A stretch of 64,000 bases of DNA from Mycolicibacter longobardus (lineage in GTDB: Bacteria; Actinomycetota; Actinomycetes; Mycobacteriales; Mycobacteriaceae), in assembly GCF_002102265.1 (NCBI RefSeq), contig NZ_LQPG01000011.1, forward strand, positions 1 through 64,000, written 5' to 3'. The notes beneath the pieces were generated by a model, which saw only the letters and a list, made by a program, of their open reading frames with translations, searched no databases and had not been told where the DNA came from. The position numbers were made by a program, and so were the translations under genes. Of this stretch, positions 1 to 7,418 are shown in pieces (positions within the stretch are counted from its first letter, which is position 1; each line of letters opens with the position of its first letter).

Positions 1-68
1 GCAGTTTGCGTGCTGAATTCCTCAGTACACGAATGCCTTTCACTAACTTAAAGGCTGCACAGCAGGCG

Positions 69-76
69 TTGGACGA
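69..76. repeat. left target-site duplication of the IS256 element
   Basis: TTGGACGA directly precedes the left inverted repeat. Its partner TCGGACGA at 1479-1486 differs at the second base. Confidence 0.75.
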
Positions 77-1478
77 GGGCGTGTCTCATTGACTGTGTAA
101 GGGGTTGGGCCTGAATGGTGGTCAGGCATACTGACCGCCGGACAGGAGTGAGTGTTGTCCCGATCTGATTCACGTGACGAGGCGGCCAAGCGGCTGTCGC
201 AAGTGTTGCCGCCGGCTGCGGTGGACGCGTTGTTGGCCGATGCAGAAGCCTCAGGCACCCCGATCGACGGCCCCGAGGGTCTGCTGGCCCAGATGACCAA
301 GGCGGTGCTCGAACGGGCCCTTGATGTCGAGATCGCCGATCATCTCGGCTACGAACACGGCGATCCAGCCGGAAACGGGTCCGGCAATTCCCGCAACGGG
401 CATGGCCGCAAGACCGTGCTGACCACCGCTGGCCCGGTCGAACTCGAGGTTCCCCGCGACCGCAACGGCAGCTTCACCCCGGCGATCGTGCCCAAACGCC
501 AACGGCGCCTGGGCCAGGTCGAGGACATGATTCTGTCGCTGTACGCCCGCGGAATGAGCACCCGTGACATCACCGAGCACCTCGAGGAGGTGTACGGCGC
601 GACGGTGTCGGCGGCCACGATCTCGCGGGTCACCGACGTCGTGCTTGAGGAGATCGCGGCCTGGCAGTCCCGACCGGTCGATCCGGTGTATCCGATCCTG
701 TATATCGACGCGATCCGGATCAAGATCCGCGACGGCGGCGTGGTCGCCAACAAGGCCGCCCATATCGTGATCGGGGTCGATGTCGAGGGGATCAAGCAAG
801 TCCTCGGGATCTGGATTCAGCAGACCGAAGGGGCCAAGTTCTGGCACGGGGTACTGACCGAGCTGCGCAACCGGGGCTGCCGGGATGCGCTGTTCGTCTG
901 CTGCGACGGGCTGGCCGGCCTGCCCGAATCGATCGCCGCGGTCTGGCCGGATGCGGTCATCCAGACCTGCGTGGTGCATCTGCTGCGGGCCTCGATGCGC
1001 TACGCCTCCTACACCGACCGCCGCGCGATGGCTAAAGCGCTGCGGCCGATCTATACCGCGGCCACTGAAGAGGCCGCCAAGCTGGCCCTGGAGGATTTCC
1101 GGGCCGAATGGAAGACCAAATCTCCTGGAGCGGTGGCTGTTTGGGATCGGGCGTGGGCGGAGTTCACACCGTTTCTGGCGTTCCCGGTCGAAATCCGAAA
1201 GATCATCTACACCACCAACGCCATCGAGTCGTTGAACTACCAGCTGCGCAAAGTCACCAAAGCCCGCGGCTCATTCCCCTCCGATGCGGCCGCGATCAAA
1301 CTGCTCTACCTGGCCATCCGCAACATCAACCAGAAACGAGGAAATCAAGGACAAGGAACCTACCGCTGGACCGAAGCGCTAAACACCTTCGCCATCCAGT
1401 TCCCCGACCGACTCCCGCTATAAGAACCGATCCACATGAAATGGTCCGAACTCCTTACACAGTTATCTTGACAAGCCC
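77..1478 (+). mobile_element. IS256-family insertion sequence, 1402 bp, complete
   Basis: The left end begins GGGCGTGTC at 77. The reverse complement of the right end, finishing at 1478, begins GGGCTTGTC. Both arms share ACTGTGTAAGG about 15 bases in, giving imperfect terminal inverted repeats of roughly 33 bp. The element is flanked by TTGGACGA (69-76) and TCGGACGA (1479-1486), an 8-bp target duplication with one mismatch, which is the size normal for IS256. It holds one intact transposase gene, so it may be mobile. Confidence 0.88.
152..1423 (+). CDS. IS256 (mutator) family transposase
   Basis: The 423-residue length is normal for the family. It catalyses cut-and-paste or copy-out movement of the element around it. 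The DDE residues sit in YIDAIRIK (first Asp), FVCCDGLAGLPESI (second Asp) and TTNAIESLNYQLRK (Glu). The last segment is followed by the K/R-rich KARGSFPSD stretch typical of mutator transposases. The start is GTG at 152, preceded by the ribosome site AGGAG. No frameshift or stop interrupts the gene, and both element ends are present, so the enzyme looks functional. Confidence 0.95.
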   Translation: MLSRSDSRDEAAKRLSQVLPPAAVDALLADAEASGTPIDGPEGLLAQMTKAVLERALDVEIADHLGYEHGDPAGNGSGNSRNGHGRKTVLTTAGPVELEVPRDRNGSFTPAIVPKRQRRLGQVEDMILSLYARGMSTRDITEHLEEVYGATVSAATISRVTDVVLEEIAAWQSRPVDPVYPILYIDAIRIKIRDGGVVANKAAHIVIGVDVEGIKQVLGIWIQQTEGAKFWHGVLTELRNRGCRDALFVCCDGLAGLPESIAAVWPDAVIQTCVVHLLRASMRYASYTDRRAMAKALRPIYTAATEEAAKLALEDFRAEWKTKSPGAVAVWDRAWAEFTPFLAFPVEIRKIIYTTNAIESLNYQLRKVTKARGSFPSDAAAIKLLYLAIRNINQKRGNQGQGTYRWTEALNTFAIQFPDRLPL

Positions 1479-1486
1479 TCGGACGA
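1479..1486. repeat. right target-site duplication of the IS256 element
   Basis: TCGGACGA directly follows the right inverted repeat and pairs with 69-76. The single mismatch suggests some divergence since insertion. Confidence 0.75.
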
Positions 1487-1853
1487 GTGGGTTGACTATT
1501 ACAACACCGCCCGCCCGCACCAAGGAATCGACATGATCACCCCGGTTGAGCGGTTCACCCCGGGCCCGGCGGGGGCACCGGCGCGGCCCAGCGCGCCGAT
1601 GGTCGTCGATCGCAGCGGTGATGACTGGGTGTCACGTCGGGTCACCACCAACGGGGTCGTCAGCGTGGCCTGGCAGCAAGTCAGCGTCGGAGCCCACCAC
1701 GCCGGCGCCCGCTGCGATGTCCACGTCGACGGCGACCTGCTGCGATTTTTCATCGGCGACGATCTGGTCAAGACCGCCGCGCGAACCAGCCACGGCGAGG
1801 TAAGAAACAAACGGGCCTTCCGCACCCGCGAACAGGCCCCATCATTAACCTAG

Positions 1854-2241
1854 GGTGTCAAGGATCAACCGAAGACGATCCGTCAAGGATCAACCGAGGT
1901 CGAACAGCCCTACCACAAAACAGCCCTACCACAAAACAGCCCCACCACAAAACACAGTTCAGAGCGGTTTGGACGAGACGTTGGCCGTCGGGTAGTTGCC
2001 AAACATGGTGCCAGCGCGTTGCCGCTTTATACCGTGCCCGCGGCCCGCTGAAACGGAACCCCGCAGGGTGCGCGGCGGCACCATCCCGACCATTGCCCTG
2101 GCCATCGGCGCGACCATGAACAGCGCGGCCATTTATCGCGCGACCCCGCAGGCCAACGCTAGTGCGATCGACGCTTGCAGTTCCAATCTGTCCAAGCGCA
2201 ATTAGCCGACTCGCCAAGGAATCGCTTCGTATGCTTTCCCA
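1854..2241. other. gene-free stretch with IS481 right-end candidate and short direct repeats
   Basis: No convincing gene lies here. The 16-mer GTCAAGGATCAACCGA occurs at 1857-1872 and 1882-1897. A second 16-mer, CAGCCCTACCACAAAA, is tandemly repeated three times at 1905-1952, with one change in the last copy. The probable right end of the IS481-like element is ...CGAACA near 1906, because the reverse complement begins TGT as in that family. A 69-codon open frame at 1996-2205 has no recognisable feature and is not called. Confidence 0.5.
1905..1952. repeat. three tandem copies of a 16-bp repeat
   Basis: Units start at 1905, 1921 and 1937 and read CAGCCC(T/C)ACCACAAAA. They lie just beyond the inferred right end of the IS481-like element. 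No function is evident. Confidence 0.85.
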
Positions 2242-2769
2242 ATGGAGTTCGTAGTGCTTGTGCTGTTCTGGGGTGCGTTCTGGGGCGCGATCTCGGCGGT
2301 CGTCGGACAGCGCAAAAACCTGTCTGGTGAAGGCTCATTCTGGTGGGGGTTCTTCCTTGGGATCATTGGACTGGTGGTCGTCATTGCCAAACCGCCAGCA
2401 CTCCCAGCGGCGCCGCCTGGCCTGTACGCGACAAAGTGCACACGTTGTAATGCCGTGCAGAACATTCCGATCCAAGCATCGACGTTCGAATGCTGGCAGT
2501 GCCATCTGACGATGACGCTACCCACACGACAGCCGCTATCACCGGCCAAACCGCGACCGTCACCGGATGGCCGCATCCATGTGACGTGCCTTCATTGCGG
2601 TGCCAAGTTGACAACGAAAGCGGAAGCAAAGCGCTTCAAGTGCGTGAAGTGCAATGAGACTTGTGCGCGCGTCACCTGTCCACAATGCGGAGCAAAGCTC
2701 ACAGCAAGGGCAGGCTCAACACACTTCAAGTGCGCGAAGTGCAGTGAGCGAAGCCCGATGCCCGCCTAG
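2242..2769 (+). CDS. membrane protein with three zinc ribbons
   Basis: This 175-aa protein of unknown function has two hydrophobic segments (about residues 3-21 and 33-49). Three C-x2-C-x14-C-x2-C zinc ribbons follow: Cys66/69/84/87, Cys116/119/134/137 and Cys146/149/164/167. Ribbons two and three are 30 residues apart and closely similar, so they look like an internal duplication. The small N-terminal anchor with cytoplasmic zinc ribbons recalls short actinobacterial membrane proteins whose role is unknown. Base composition is visibly less GC-rich than the flanking housekeeping genes, and it sits next to insertion-sequence debris, so recent acquisition is possible. ATG at 2242 is the first in-frame start; no strong ribosome site is seen. 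Confidence 0.7.
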   Translation: MEFVVLVLFWGAFWGAISAVVGQRKNLSGEGSFWWGFFLGIIGLVVVIAKPPALPAAPPGLYATKCTRCNAVQNIPIQASTFECWQCHLTMTLPTRQPLSPAKPRPSPDGRIHVTCLHCGAKLTTKAEAKRFKCVKCNETCARVTCPQCGAKLTARAGSTHFKCAKCSERSPMPA

Positions 2770-2880
2770 CGGCGGAGCGGACCGCGCTCGCCGATCGCCT
2801 ACATGGCCCCACGCGGCACCACACGCTCCAGCGACCTGCGAAAACGGCCGTCGAACACGGCTCGGCGGATGGCACCCGGT

Positions 2881-2914
2881 GCCTTGAGCCGAGCGCAGGC
2901 GCTCGGCTCAAGGC
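2881..2914. terminator. bidirectional hairpin terminator between convergent genes
   Basis: Fifteen-bp perfect arms (2881-2895 and 2900-2914, starting GCCTTGAGCCGAG) close a four-base loop. It lies 12 bases past the stop of the minus-strand PE-PPE gene and faces the end of the 2242 gene. There is no long U tract, as is usual in mycobacteria. Confidence 0.75.
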
Positions 2915-2926
2915 CTCACCCGCGCA

Positions 2927-3685
2927 TCACACGTTAAAGAAAGCGCTGAATAGCGCTTGCCACAGCTCGGCGGTGGTGAGCATCGGAATCTCGTTGAACG
3001 TGGTCATTCCGTCGACAACCGAGGTGGCCGACGCGATTTGCTCGGCCGTCAACCCAAGGTAGGTCTGATGGAGCGCCAACCCGTACAGCAGTTCCTGCCA
3101 ATTTGTGTTCCCGAACAGCAGGTCTATCCAACTTTGGCCTAGGGACGCCGCGAATGCGTCGCCTTGGATGTTGAAGACTTCGGTGGGGTAGAGGTCGGTG
3201 GGGACTGCGTCGGGGTTGGCGCCGAGCATCACGAAACGTAGAGCGTCGCTGGGGACGCCGGCTTCAGCGAGTTGCTCCTGGGCGTAGGAGGCGATGAGGC
3301 TGCTTTGTGAGTAGGTGAAGATGGTCAGCGGGTCGGTGCACACGCCGGAGGAGTCGCAGCCCATCTCGCCGGCGGCGTAGTCGGCGAGGATGGCGTCGAC
3401 GAGGATGGTTTGCCCCTGCGTGACGCTGTCAAAGAAGTCCCAGCTATTCGGGATGGTCAGCGCTACCGTCGATGCGTCGGTGCCGCCGTATCCCAGCGGC
3501 TCGAGATACAGGTCGATCCCGTTGCTGATGTAGTTGGCGCTCGGTGTCGGGATGCCGGTCGGGCCCAAGACCAATGCGTCGGTTGAGCCGTAGAGGAAAT
3601 CGTAATTGTTATTGGCCGCGTTGGCTCCAGCGGCCAGCGCCAGCGCGGCGCCACACAGAGCGGCGCCGACGATCACTCGCTTCAT
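2927..3685 (-). CDS. secreted PE-PPE-domain hydrolase-like protein
   Basis: The 252-aa product has a clear Sec signal peptide (MKRVIVGAAL...GANA, cut near residue 24). The mature part resembles the PE-PPE (PF08237) alpha/beta-hydrolase domain without any PE or PPE module: LVLGPTGIPTP at the start, then TIFTYSQSSLIASY in the nucleophile-elbow position (Y-S-Q-S-S rather than GxSxG). I chose ATG at 3685 because AAGGGG lies upstream and the signal peptide starts there; an in-frame start 26 codons earlier would bury the signal peptide. The weakened elbow may mean altered or lost esterase activity. Substrate unknown; cell-envelope lipids are the usual guess. Confidence 0.8.
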   Translation of the reverse strand: MKRVIVGAALCGAALALAAGANAANNNYDFLYGSTDALVLGPTGIPTPSANYISNGIDLYLEPLGYGGTDASTVALTIPNSWDFFDSVTQGQTILVDAILADYAAGEMGCDSSGVCTDPLTIFTYSQSSLIASYAQEQLAEAGVPSDALRFVMLGANPDAVPTDLYPTEVFNIQGDAFAASLGQSWIDLLFGNTNWQELLYGLALHQTYLGLTAEQIASATSVVDGMTTFNEIPMLTTAELWQALFSAFFNV

Positions 3686-4213
3686 AGGTAACCCCTTGTT
3701 CGCATCGAGCACGGATGATCTCGTCCAGCGCTGTGCTGGACGGGCGATTACGTTGTTCGACATCCCCCGGGTAGATGTCGATCATGCGCTGCGAACCGGT
3801 TGCAACGACAGAATTATTACAACTGGAATCAATTGATTTCTGCGGAATCGAAATATTCGCCCCCGAAGACGATCGGCCCCCGCCGGAAAGGCGTTAAGCG
3901 TCGCCGTGCGGAGGACGCCTTGGGCGCGGTGTTCGGTGACGGCGTTGAATGCCAACCGATCTGGTGCTCCCCACGAAGCATCTGTCGACCAGAACGGTAG
4001 GCCTGGTGTTTCGTGCCGCAGCCGCGCACGCCGTTGTCCAGAATGCCCCCTGATCGCCGCGCGGACTACATCAGGCGGGCAGTGGGAGGCTGACGTCTAA
4101 GTGAAGCGTCACTCCAGTAAGTGATTTGCCATTTCAGAATTTGTGCACAAATTTGTGCACAATGGTCCATTAAAGCGCTTCCGCGGGACTCTCTGACCCG
4201 CACAACGGAGAGA
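3686..4213. other. intergenic stretch upstream of the PE-PPE gene
   Basis: No gene is supported. The segment near 3805-3860 is AT-rich and probably holds the promoter of the minus-strand PE-PPE gene. A perfect 22-bp palindrome lies at 4141-4162 (separate entry). Short open frames here lack ribosome sites and recognisable content. Confidence 0.5.
4141..4162. promoter_or_regulatory. perfect 22-bp palindrome, candidate operator
   Basis: Two copies of the self-complementary decamer TTGTGCACAA (4141-4150 and 4153-4162) are separated by AT, so the whole 22 bp is its own reverse complement. The 12-bp centre-to-centre distance puts the two sites on nearly the same helix face. No gene starts immediately beside it. 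The nearest promoter is that of the PE-PPE gene, about 450 bp away. Confidence 0.5.
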
Positions 4214-4242
4214 GCCCCGCACGCGAGGCGTGCGGGGCGCTC
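4210..4242 (-). terminator. hairpin terminator of the PGRS-like gene
   Basis: Eleven-bp perfect arms GCCCCGCACGC (4214-4224) and its complement (4228-4238) enclose a 3-base loop. Three further pairs form beyond a single mismatch. It lies about 50 bp past the stop of the minus-strand gene at 4291. Confidence 0.75.
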
Positions 4243-4290
4243 ACCGTGAACAGCAGACCTGCCGGCTACCGTCAGATTTCCTTTCCGGCG

Positions 4291-6096
4291 TTAGTGGTCG
4301 TGGTCATGATCGTGGTCGTGATCATGGTCATGATCGTGGTCACCACCGGGGTCACCACCGGGGTCACCGCCGTGGTCGTGGTCGTGGTCATGGTCGTGCG
4401 GGTGCCCGGCCCCTCCGGCACCGCCAGCGCCGCCGGTTGCGCCGTCGGCCTCGCCGCCGGCTTCGCCCGGGTCACCCAGGAGGCTCCCGGATGCTCCGCC
4501 GTTGCCACCGGCACCACCGTCGCCACCGGGCGCAAGGACCTCGCCGAATTCATCGAGGGCACCGTTGCCGCCGTTGCCACCGGCACCGCCGTCGCCACCG
4601 ACGTCATGGCCGTCGGCGTTGTCGCCGCCGTTTCCACCGGCACCACCCTGGCCGCCGGCACCGTGGATGACGCTGCTGTCGGGCAGCGTGATGCTCTCGC
4701 CGGCAGAGCTGCCGCCGTTCCCACCGACGCCGCCCTGACCACCACTACCCGTGTTGCTGTCGCCACCCGCACCACCGGCGCCGCCGTTGCCGCCTAGGAC
4801 GTCGGCATCGCCTCCGTTGCCGCCGGCGCCACCGGCGCCGCCTGCGACCGCGGTGCTGGTACCGCCGTTGCCGCCCGCACCACCCACGCCGCCGATGATG
4901 CCTGCGCTGCCATTGCCACCCGCTCCGCCTGCGCCGCCGATGCTCCCATTCCCGCCGTCGCCGCCCGCGCCGCCTGCAGCACCCGCGGAGATGAAGCTGT
5001 CACCGTCGACCGCGCCGGCACCGCCGTTGCCGCCTGCCCCGCCGTCACCGCCGGTCCCGAGGGTTCCGGCGTTGCCGTTCGTGCCGAATATGCTGCGTGC
5101 AGCTCCGGCTGCACCCGCAGCGCCGCCTTCGCCGCCGTTGCCGCCGTTGCCGCCCTCGGTGGCCTCGTGGACGTAGTGGTCGTGGTCGTGATCGTGCGCG
5201 AGACTGTCGGCACCGGAGCCCCCGATCCCGCCGTCACCACCGTCACCACCGGCACCCGCGTTGCCACCGTTGCCGGTGATCCATCCGCCGCTGCCGCCGG
5301 CGCCACCGGCACCGCCGGCTCCGCCGTGACCACCGGCGCCGCCAACCTGGTCCAGCTGGGCGGCGGTGCCCGCGCTGCCGTTTCCTCCCGCACCGCCAGC
5401 ACCACCGTTACCGCCACTGCCGAAGAGGAAGGCGCTGCCCGCCGCGCCACCAGCAGCACCGGCGCTGCCGTTGAGCCCGTCGGCGAGGATCCCACTCCAG
5501 CCGGAACCACCGGCGCCGCCGTCGCCGCCGTCGCCGAACAACCAGCCACCGGAACCACCGGCACCACCGGCCGTGGCCTCGATCAGGGTGTCGCCGCCGT
5601 AGTAGCCGGCGTCCAACCCGGCGCCGCCGGCGCCGCCGTTGCCGATCAGTCCGGCGTTGCCGCCCGCCCCGGCAGCGATGACCAGGTTGTCCACGAAGGC
5701 GGCGTCGCTGCCGGCGCCACCGTTGCCATAGAGGAGCCCGCCGTCTCCGAGATCGCCGATACCGGGCAGCCAGCCGAATAGCGAGGTGTTGTCGCCGGTA
5801 AAGCCGTCGATTCCGTCACCGACCAATAACCGACCGAAAAGAACCTCATAGAGTCCGAAACCGTTGATCAGGTCAAGGAAGAAGTCATCCGAGCCCGCAT
5901 CGGCGGGGCCCACCGCATCGACGGATACCGCGCTGACGTCCAGAAAATCGACCAGCCAGTCGAAATCGGCGTGCGCTTTCGGTGCCGTTGCCATCGTCCC
6001 CAGGCCGAACGCCAAGAATGCACTGACTGCGCTGGTGGCGCCGATTGCACGACGACGCTCTCGGACGCGACTCCGCGCTTCATAGCGACCGTTCAT
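4291..6096 (-). CDS. exported PGRS-like Gly-rich protein with His-Asp repeats
   Basis: The 601-aa product begins with a basic stretch and a hydrophobic signal peptide ending near AHADFD (about residue 44), so it is probably exported. An acidic 90-residue region follows, then about 430 residues of GGAGG/GNGG repeats (PGRS type). No PE domain is present, unlike classical PE_PGRS proteins. The C-terminus switches to alternating His-Asp runs split by three GGDP units, and a shorter HDHDHDH run sits inside the Gly-rich part at about residue 300. The alternating His suggests divalent-metal (Zn/Ni/Cu) binding; this is inference. ATG at 6096 has GGAGGAG upstream. The gene is preceded by the 16-bp repeat array and followed by a strong hairpin. 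Confidence 0.85.
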   Translation of the reverse strand: MNGRYEARSRVRERRRAIGATSAVSAFLAFGLGTMATAPKAHADFDWLVDFLDVSAVSVDAVGPADAGSDDFFLDLINGFGLYEVLFGRLLVGDGIDGFTGDNTSLFGWLPGIGDLGDGGLLYGNGGAGSDAAFVDNLVIAAGAGGNAGLIGNGGAGGAGLDAGYYGGDTLIEATAGGAGGSGGWLFGDGGDGGAGGSGWSGILADGLNGSAGAAGGAAGSAFLFGSGGNGGAGGAGGNGSAGTAAQLDQVGGAGGHGGAGGAGGAGGSGGWITGNGGNAGAGGDGGDGGIGGSGADSLAHDHDHDHYVHEATEGGNGGNGGEGGAAGAAGAARSIFGTNGNAGTLGTGGDGGAGGNGGAGAVDGDSFISAGAAGGAGGDGGNGSIGGAGGAGGNGSAGIIGGVGGAGGNGGTSTAVAGGAGGAGGNGGDADVLGGNGGAGGAGGDSNTGSGGQGGVGGNGGSSAGESITLPDSSVIHGAGGQGGAGGNGGDNADGHDVGGDGGAGGNGGNGALDEFGEVLAPGGDGGAGGNGGASGSLLGDPGEAGGEADGATGGAGGAGGAGHPHDHDHDHDHGGDPGGDPGGDHDHDHDHDHDHDHDH

Positions 6097-6656
6097 ATGT
6101 ACTCCTCCGTAGTGTTGTGTGGCCCGTTGAACCTGTTAGAGCTGCATAGATGCATCCGCATATGCGCCTTTTTGCATATATGACTATTCGCATATACGCC
6201 CTTCTGCATATGCGATACCCCTCATATGTTCCCTTTCGAATATCTATCGTTCCGCATATTTACCCCTCCGCATATATGCCCTTCTCCATATATGTAGTTC
6301 CGCATATATATGCTTCAGCATGAGCTAATGCAGCCGTAACGTTGGTCAATATAGTCACAGATTTATGGCCTGGACAAGGAGGCGGGAAAGGGCCGTCAAG
6401 CGATACGCGACAGCCTTACTTGGGATTTACCATTGACGCTGCTAGAGGTATGTATTGTTGATATGCAATATGTCTGCTGCGCAATATGTGAAACGTGATC
6501 GGAACTGCCGTTGGTTCCAGATTCGGTCGCCAAACGGGGGTAGCCATGGGAGGCCGGGCGCGCCTGCGGTGACTCAGCGTCTGTTAGGTCGATCAGTCGG
6601 TGTCGCGATCAAGGCGACCATGCAGTGGTCGGGATGAGACCCGGTTCAGCTATGAC
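6097..6656. other. long upstream region of the PGRS-like gene
   Basis: No protein gene is supported. The region carries the 16-bp tandem array (6158-6333). Beyond it is an AT-rich patch around 6425-6490 with scattered GCAATATG words, and then ordinary sequence up to the vapC stop. It probably contains the promoter and 5' leader of the PGRS-like gene on the minus strand. Confidence 0.55.
6158..6333. repeat. eleven 16-bp palindrome-bearing tandem repeats
   Basis: GCATAT-type cores start exactly every 16 bases at 6158, 6174, 6190, 6206, 6222, 6238, 6254, 6270, 6286, 6302 and 6318. The best units read GCATATATGCCCTTCT. The first ten bases of the consensus, GCATATATGC, are palindromic; units 5, 6, 9 and 11 are degenerate. 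A stray GCATAGATGC lies at 6144. The array ends about 60 bp upstream of the PGRS-like start codon. A period of about 1.5 helical turns alternates successive cores between DNA faces. Confidence 0.9.
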
Positions 6657-7049
6657 TCAAGCGCCGAGCACCGCGACGTCGTACTCGGACAACTGCCCGT
6701 CGGCGGTGATGATGGTCAGATCGAGGAGTTGCGCCTGCGCGATCAAGACGCGGTCGAACGGATCTCGATGATGATCGGGAAGCTCGGCCGTCCGCAACGT
6801 GTGGGCATGGTCGACCGGCAGCGGGGAAGTTCCCGAGCGGCGCATGCGGTCGGGCACATAGACGGTCGGTGGCTCGGGCAGCGGGAGCTTTCCGAGCCGG
6901 TACTTGATCGCGATCTCCCAGGCGCTGGCGGCCGAGAGCAGCAGGGTGTTGCGGACATCGTGGACGAGTGCCCGGGTTTCATCGCCAAGCCGGCCGGGGT
7001 CGGTCTGCATCCACAGCCAGACGTGGGTATCGACCAGGTAGCGACTCAC
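6657..7049 (-). CDS. VapC-type PIN-domain ribonuclease toxin
   Basis: This 130-aa PIN-domain protein is the normal VapC size. The acidic quartet is visible: Asp7 (YLVDTHVWLW), Glu45 (SAWEIAIKYRLGKL), Asp96/Asp99 (DPFDRVLIAQ) and Asp117 (IITADGQLSEY). VapC toxins cleave specific tRNAs or rRNA and are neutralised by VapB. The start overlaps the antitoxin stop by four bases (ATGA), so the pair is translationally coupled. Which of the many mycobacterial VapC subfamilies it belongs to cannot be told by eye. Confidence 0.92.
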   Translation of the reverse strand: MSRYLVDTHVWLWMQTDPGRLGDETRALVHDVRNTLLLSAASAWEIAIKYRLGKLPLPEPPTVYVPDRMRRSGTSPLPVDHAHTLRTAELPDHHRDPFDRVLIAQAQLLDLTIITADGQLSEYDVAVLGA

Positions 7050-7291
7050 CGGTAGAAGTCTTCGAGTACGTCATCGGGCAGCGGTGCGTCGAAATCATCG
7101 GGCACCGCGAACACGCCCTCATCGATACCCAACTGCCGTGTCTCGCGAGGGCGGATCGGCACCAGCTTCGCCACGGGGTCGCCGCCGCGGGCGATCTCGA
7201 TCTCCTGCCCGCTGTCGATGAGCCGCAGCAGCTCCGACAAGCGTGTTTTCGCTTCGTGGACTCCCACTCGCAGCACGGTGGACTTAGTCAT
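7046..7291 (-). CDS. VapB antitoxin, Phd/YefM-like
   Basis: The 81-aa protein has an N-terminal Phd-type DNA-binding fold (STVLRVGVHEAKTRLSELLRLI) and a C-terminal acidic tail that would wrap the toxin. It precedes vapC with a 4-base overlap and presumably represses its own promoter. On the minus strand TAAACT lies six bases before the ATG at 7291, which suits a leaderless mRNA. Confidence 0.92.
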   Translation of the reverse strand: MTKSTVLRVGVHEAKTRLSELLRLIDSGQEIEIARGGDPVAKLVPIRPRETRQLGIDEGVFAVPDDFDAPLPDDVLEDFYR

Positions 7292-7293
7292 TA

Positions 7294-7306
7294 GCTTAGT
7301 TTAGTC
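7294..7306 (-). promoter_or_regulatory. leaderless-type -10 element for vapBC
   Basis: Read on the minus strand, TAAACT is followed by AAGCTA and then the ATG. That spacing would place the transcription start at or next to the start codon, common for mycobacterial antitoxin genes. No -35 is obvious. Confidence 0.4.
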
Positions 7307-7372
7307 GCGCGAGCTCAGCAGCGATAGGAGTCGATACTGCAGCGGCTGTCCGAGCGCGCAAGGTACACCGCT

Positions 7373-7400
7373 GATTGCGCCATTGACAAATGGCACAATC
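7373..7400. promoter_or_regulatory. 28-bp inverted repeat, operator of the lipase-BVMO operon
   Basis: Arms GATTGCGCCATT (7373-7384) and AATGGCACAATC (7389-7400) are complementary at 11 of 12 positions around the centre GACA. The hexamer TTGACA (7383-7388) at its centre could be a -35 box, so a bound regulator would block the promoter. The operon's own MerR protein or an outside regulator could use it. Confidence 0.65.
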
Positions 7401-7418
7401 GATGGTGTCCTCACTGTC

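Larger units (their letters stand above)
1..1853 (+). pseudogene. IS481-like transposase, 5' end off window, interrupted by IS256 element
   Basis: The reading frame at 3-76 encodes part of an rve-type integrase core ending ...AAQQALDE. It resumes at 1479 with DEWVDYYNTARPHQG, the C-terminal catalytic-core signature of IS481/IS3-type transposases. The frame then runs through MITPVERF and a tail domain to the stop at 1851-1853. Removing the IS256 insertion (77-1478) and one target-site copy restores an uninterrupted frame (ALDEWVDYYNT), so the gene was broken by that insertion. The start lies before the window. The tail from 1533 could still be expressed as a small ORF, but it has no catalytic residues and is unlikely to act alone. 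Confidence 0.85.

Noticed and set aside
1996..2205. 69-codon plus-strand open frame
   Set aside because: No ribosome site, no recognisable motif, and it lies in IS-derived debris.
4246..5781. Long plus-strand open frames with Ala/Val/Thr-rich or Pro-rich products
   Set aside because: They are mirror frames of the minus-strand Gly-rich PGRS repeats; GGC/GCC repeat codons keep the opposite strand open. No ribosome sites or recognisable domains.
6158..6333. 16-bp array as a CRISPR or plasmid-type iteron origin
   Set aside because: There are no unique spacers between units and no cas or rep gene nearby. It is a contiguous tandem repeat next to a surface-protein gene.
1..7300. Prophage or integrative element at the left end
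   Set aside because: No integrase of phage type, attachment sites, tRNA or structural genes were seen. Insertion sequences and a toxin-antitoxin pair alone do not support it.
7383..7418. TTG start extending the lipase by 12 codons
   Set aside because: This stretch is occupied by the palindromic operator and the -35 candidate, and lacks a ribosome site.
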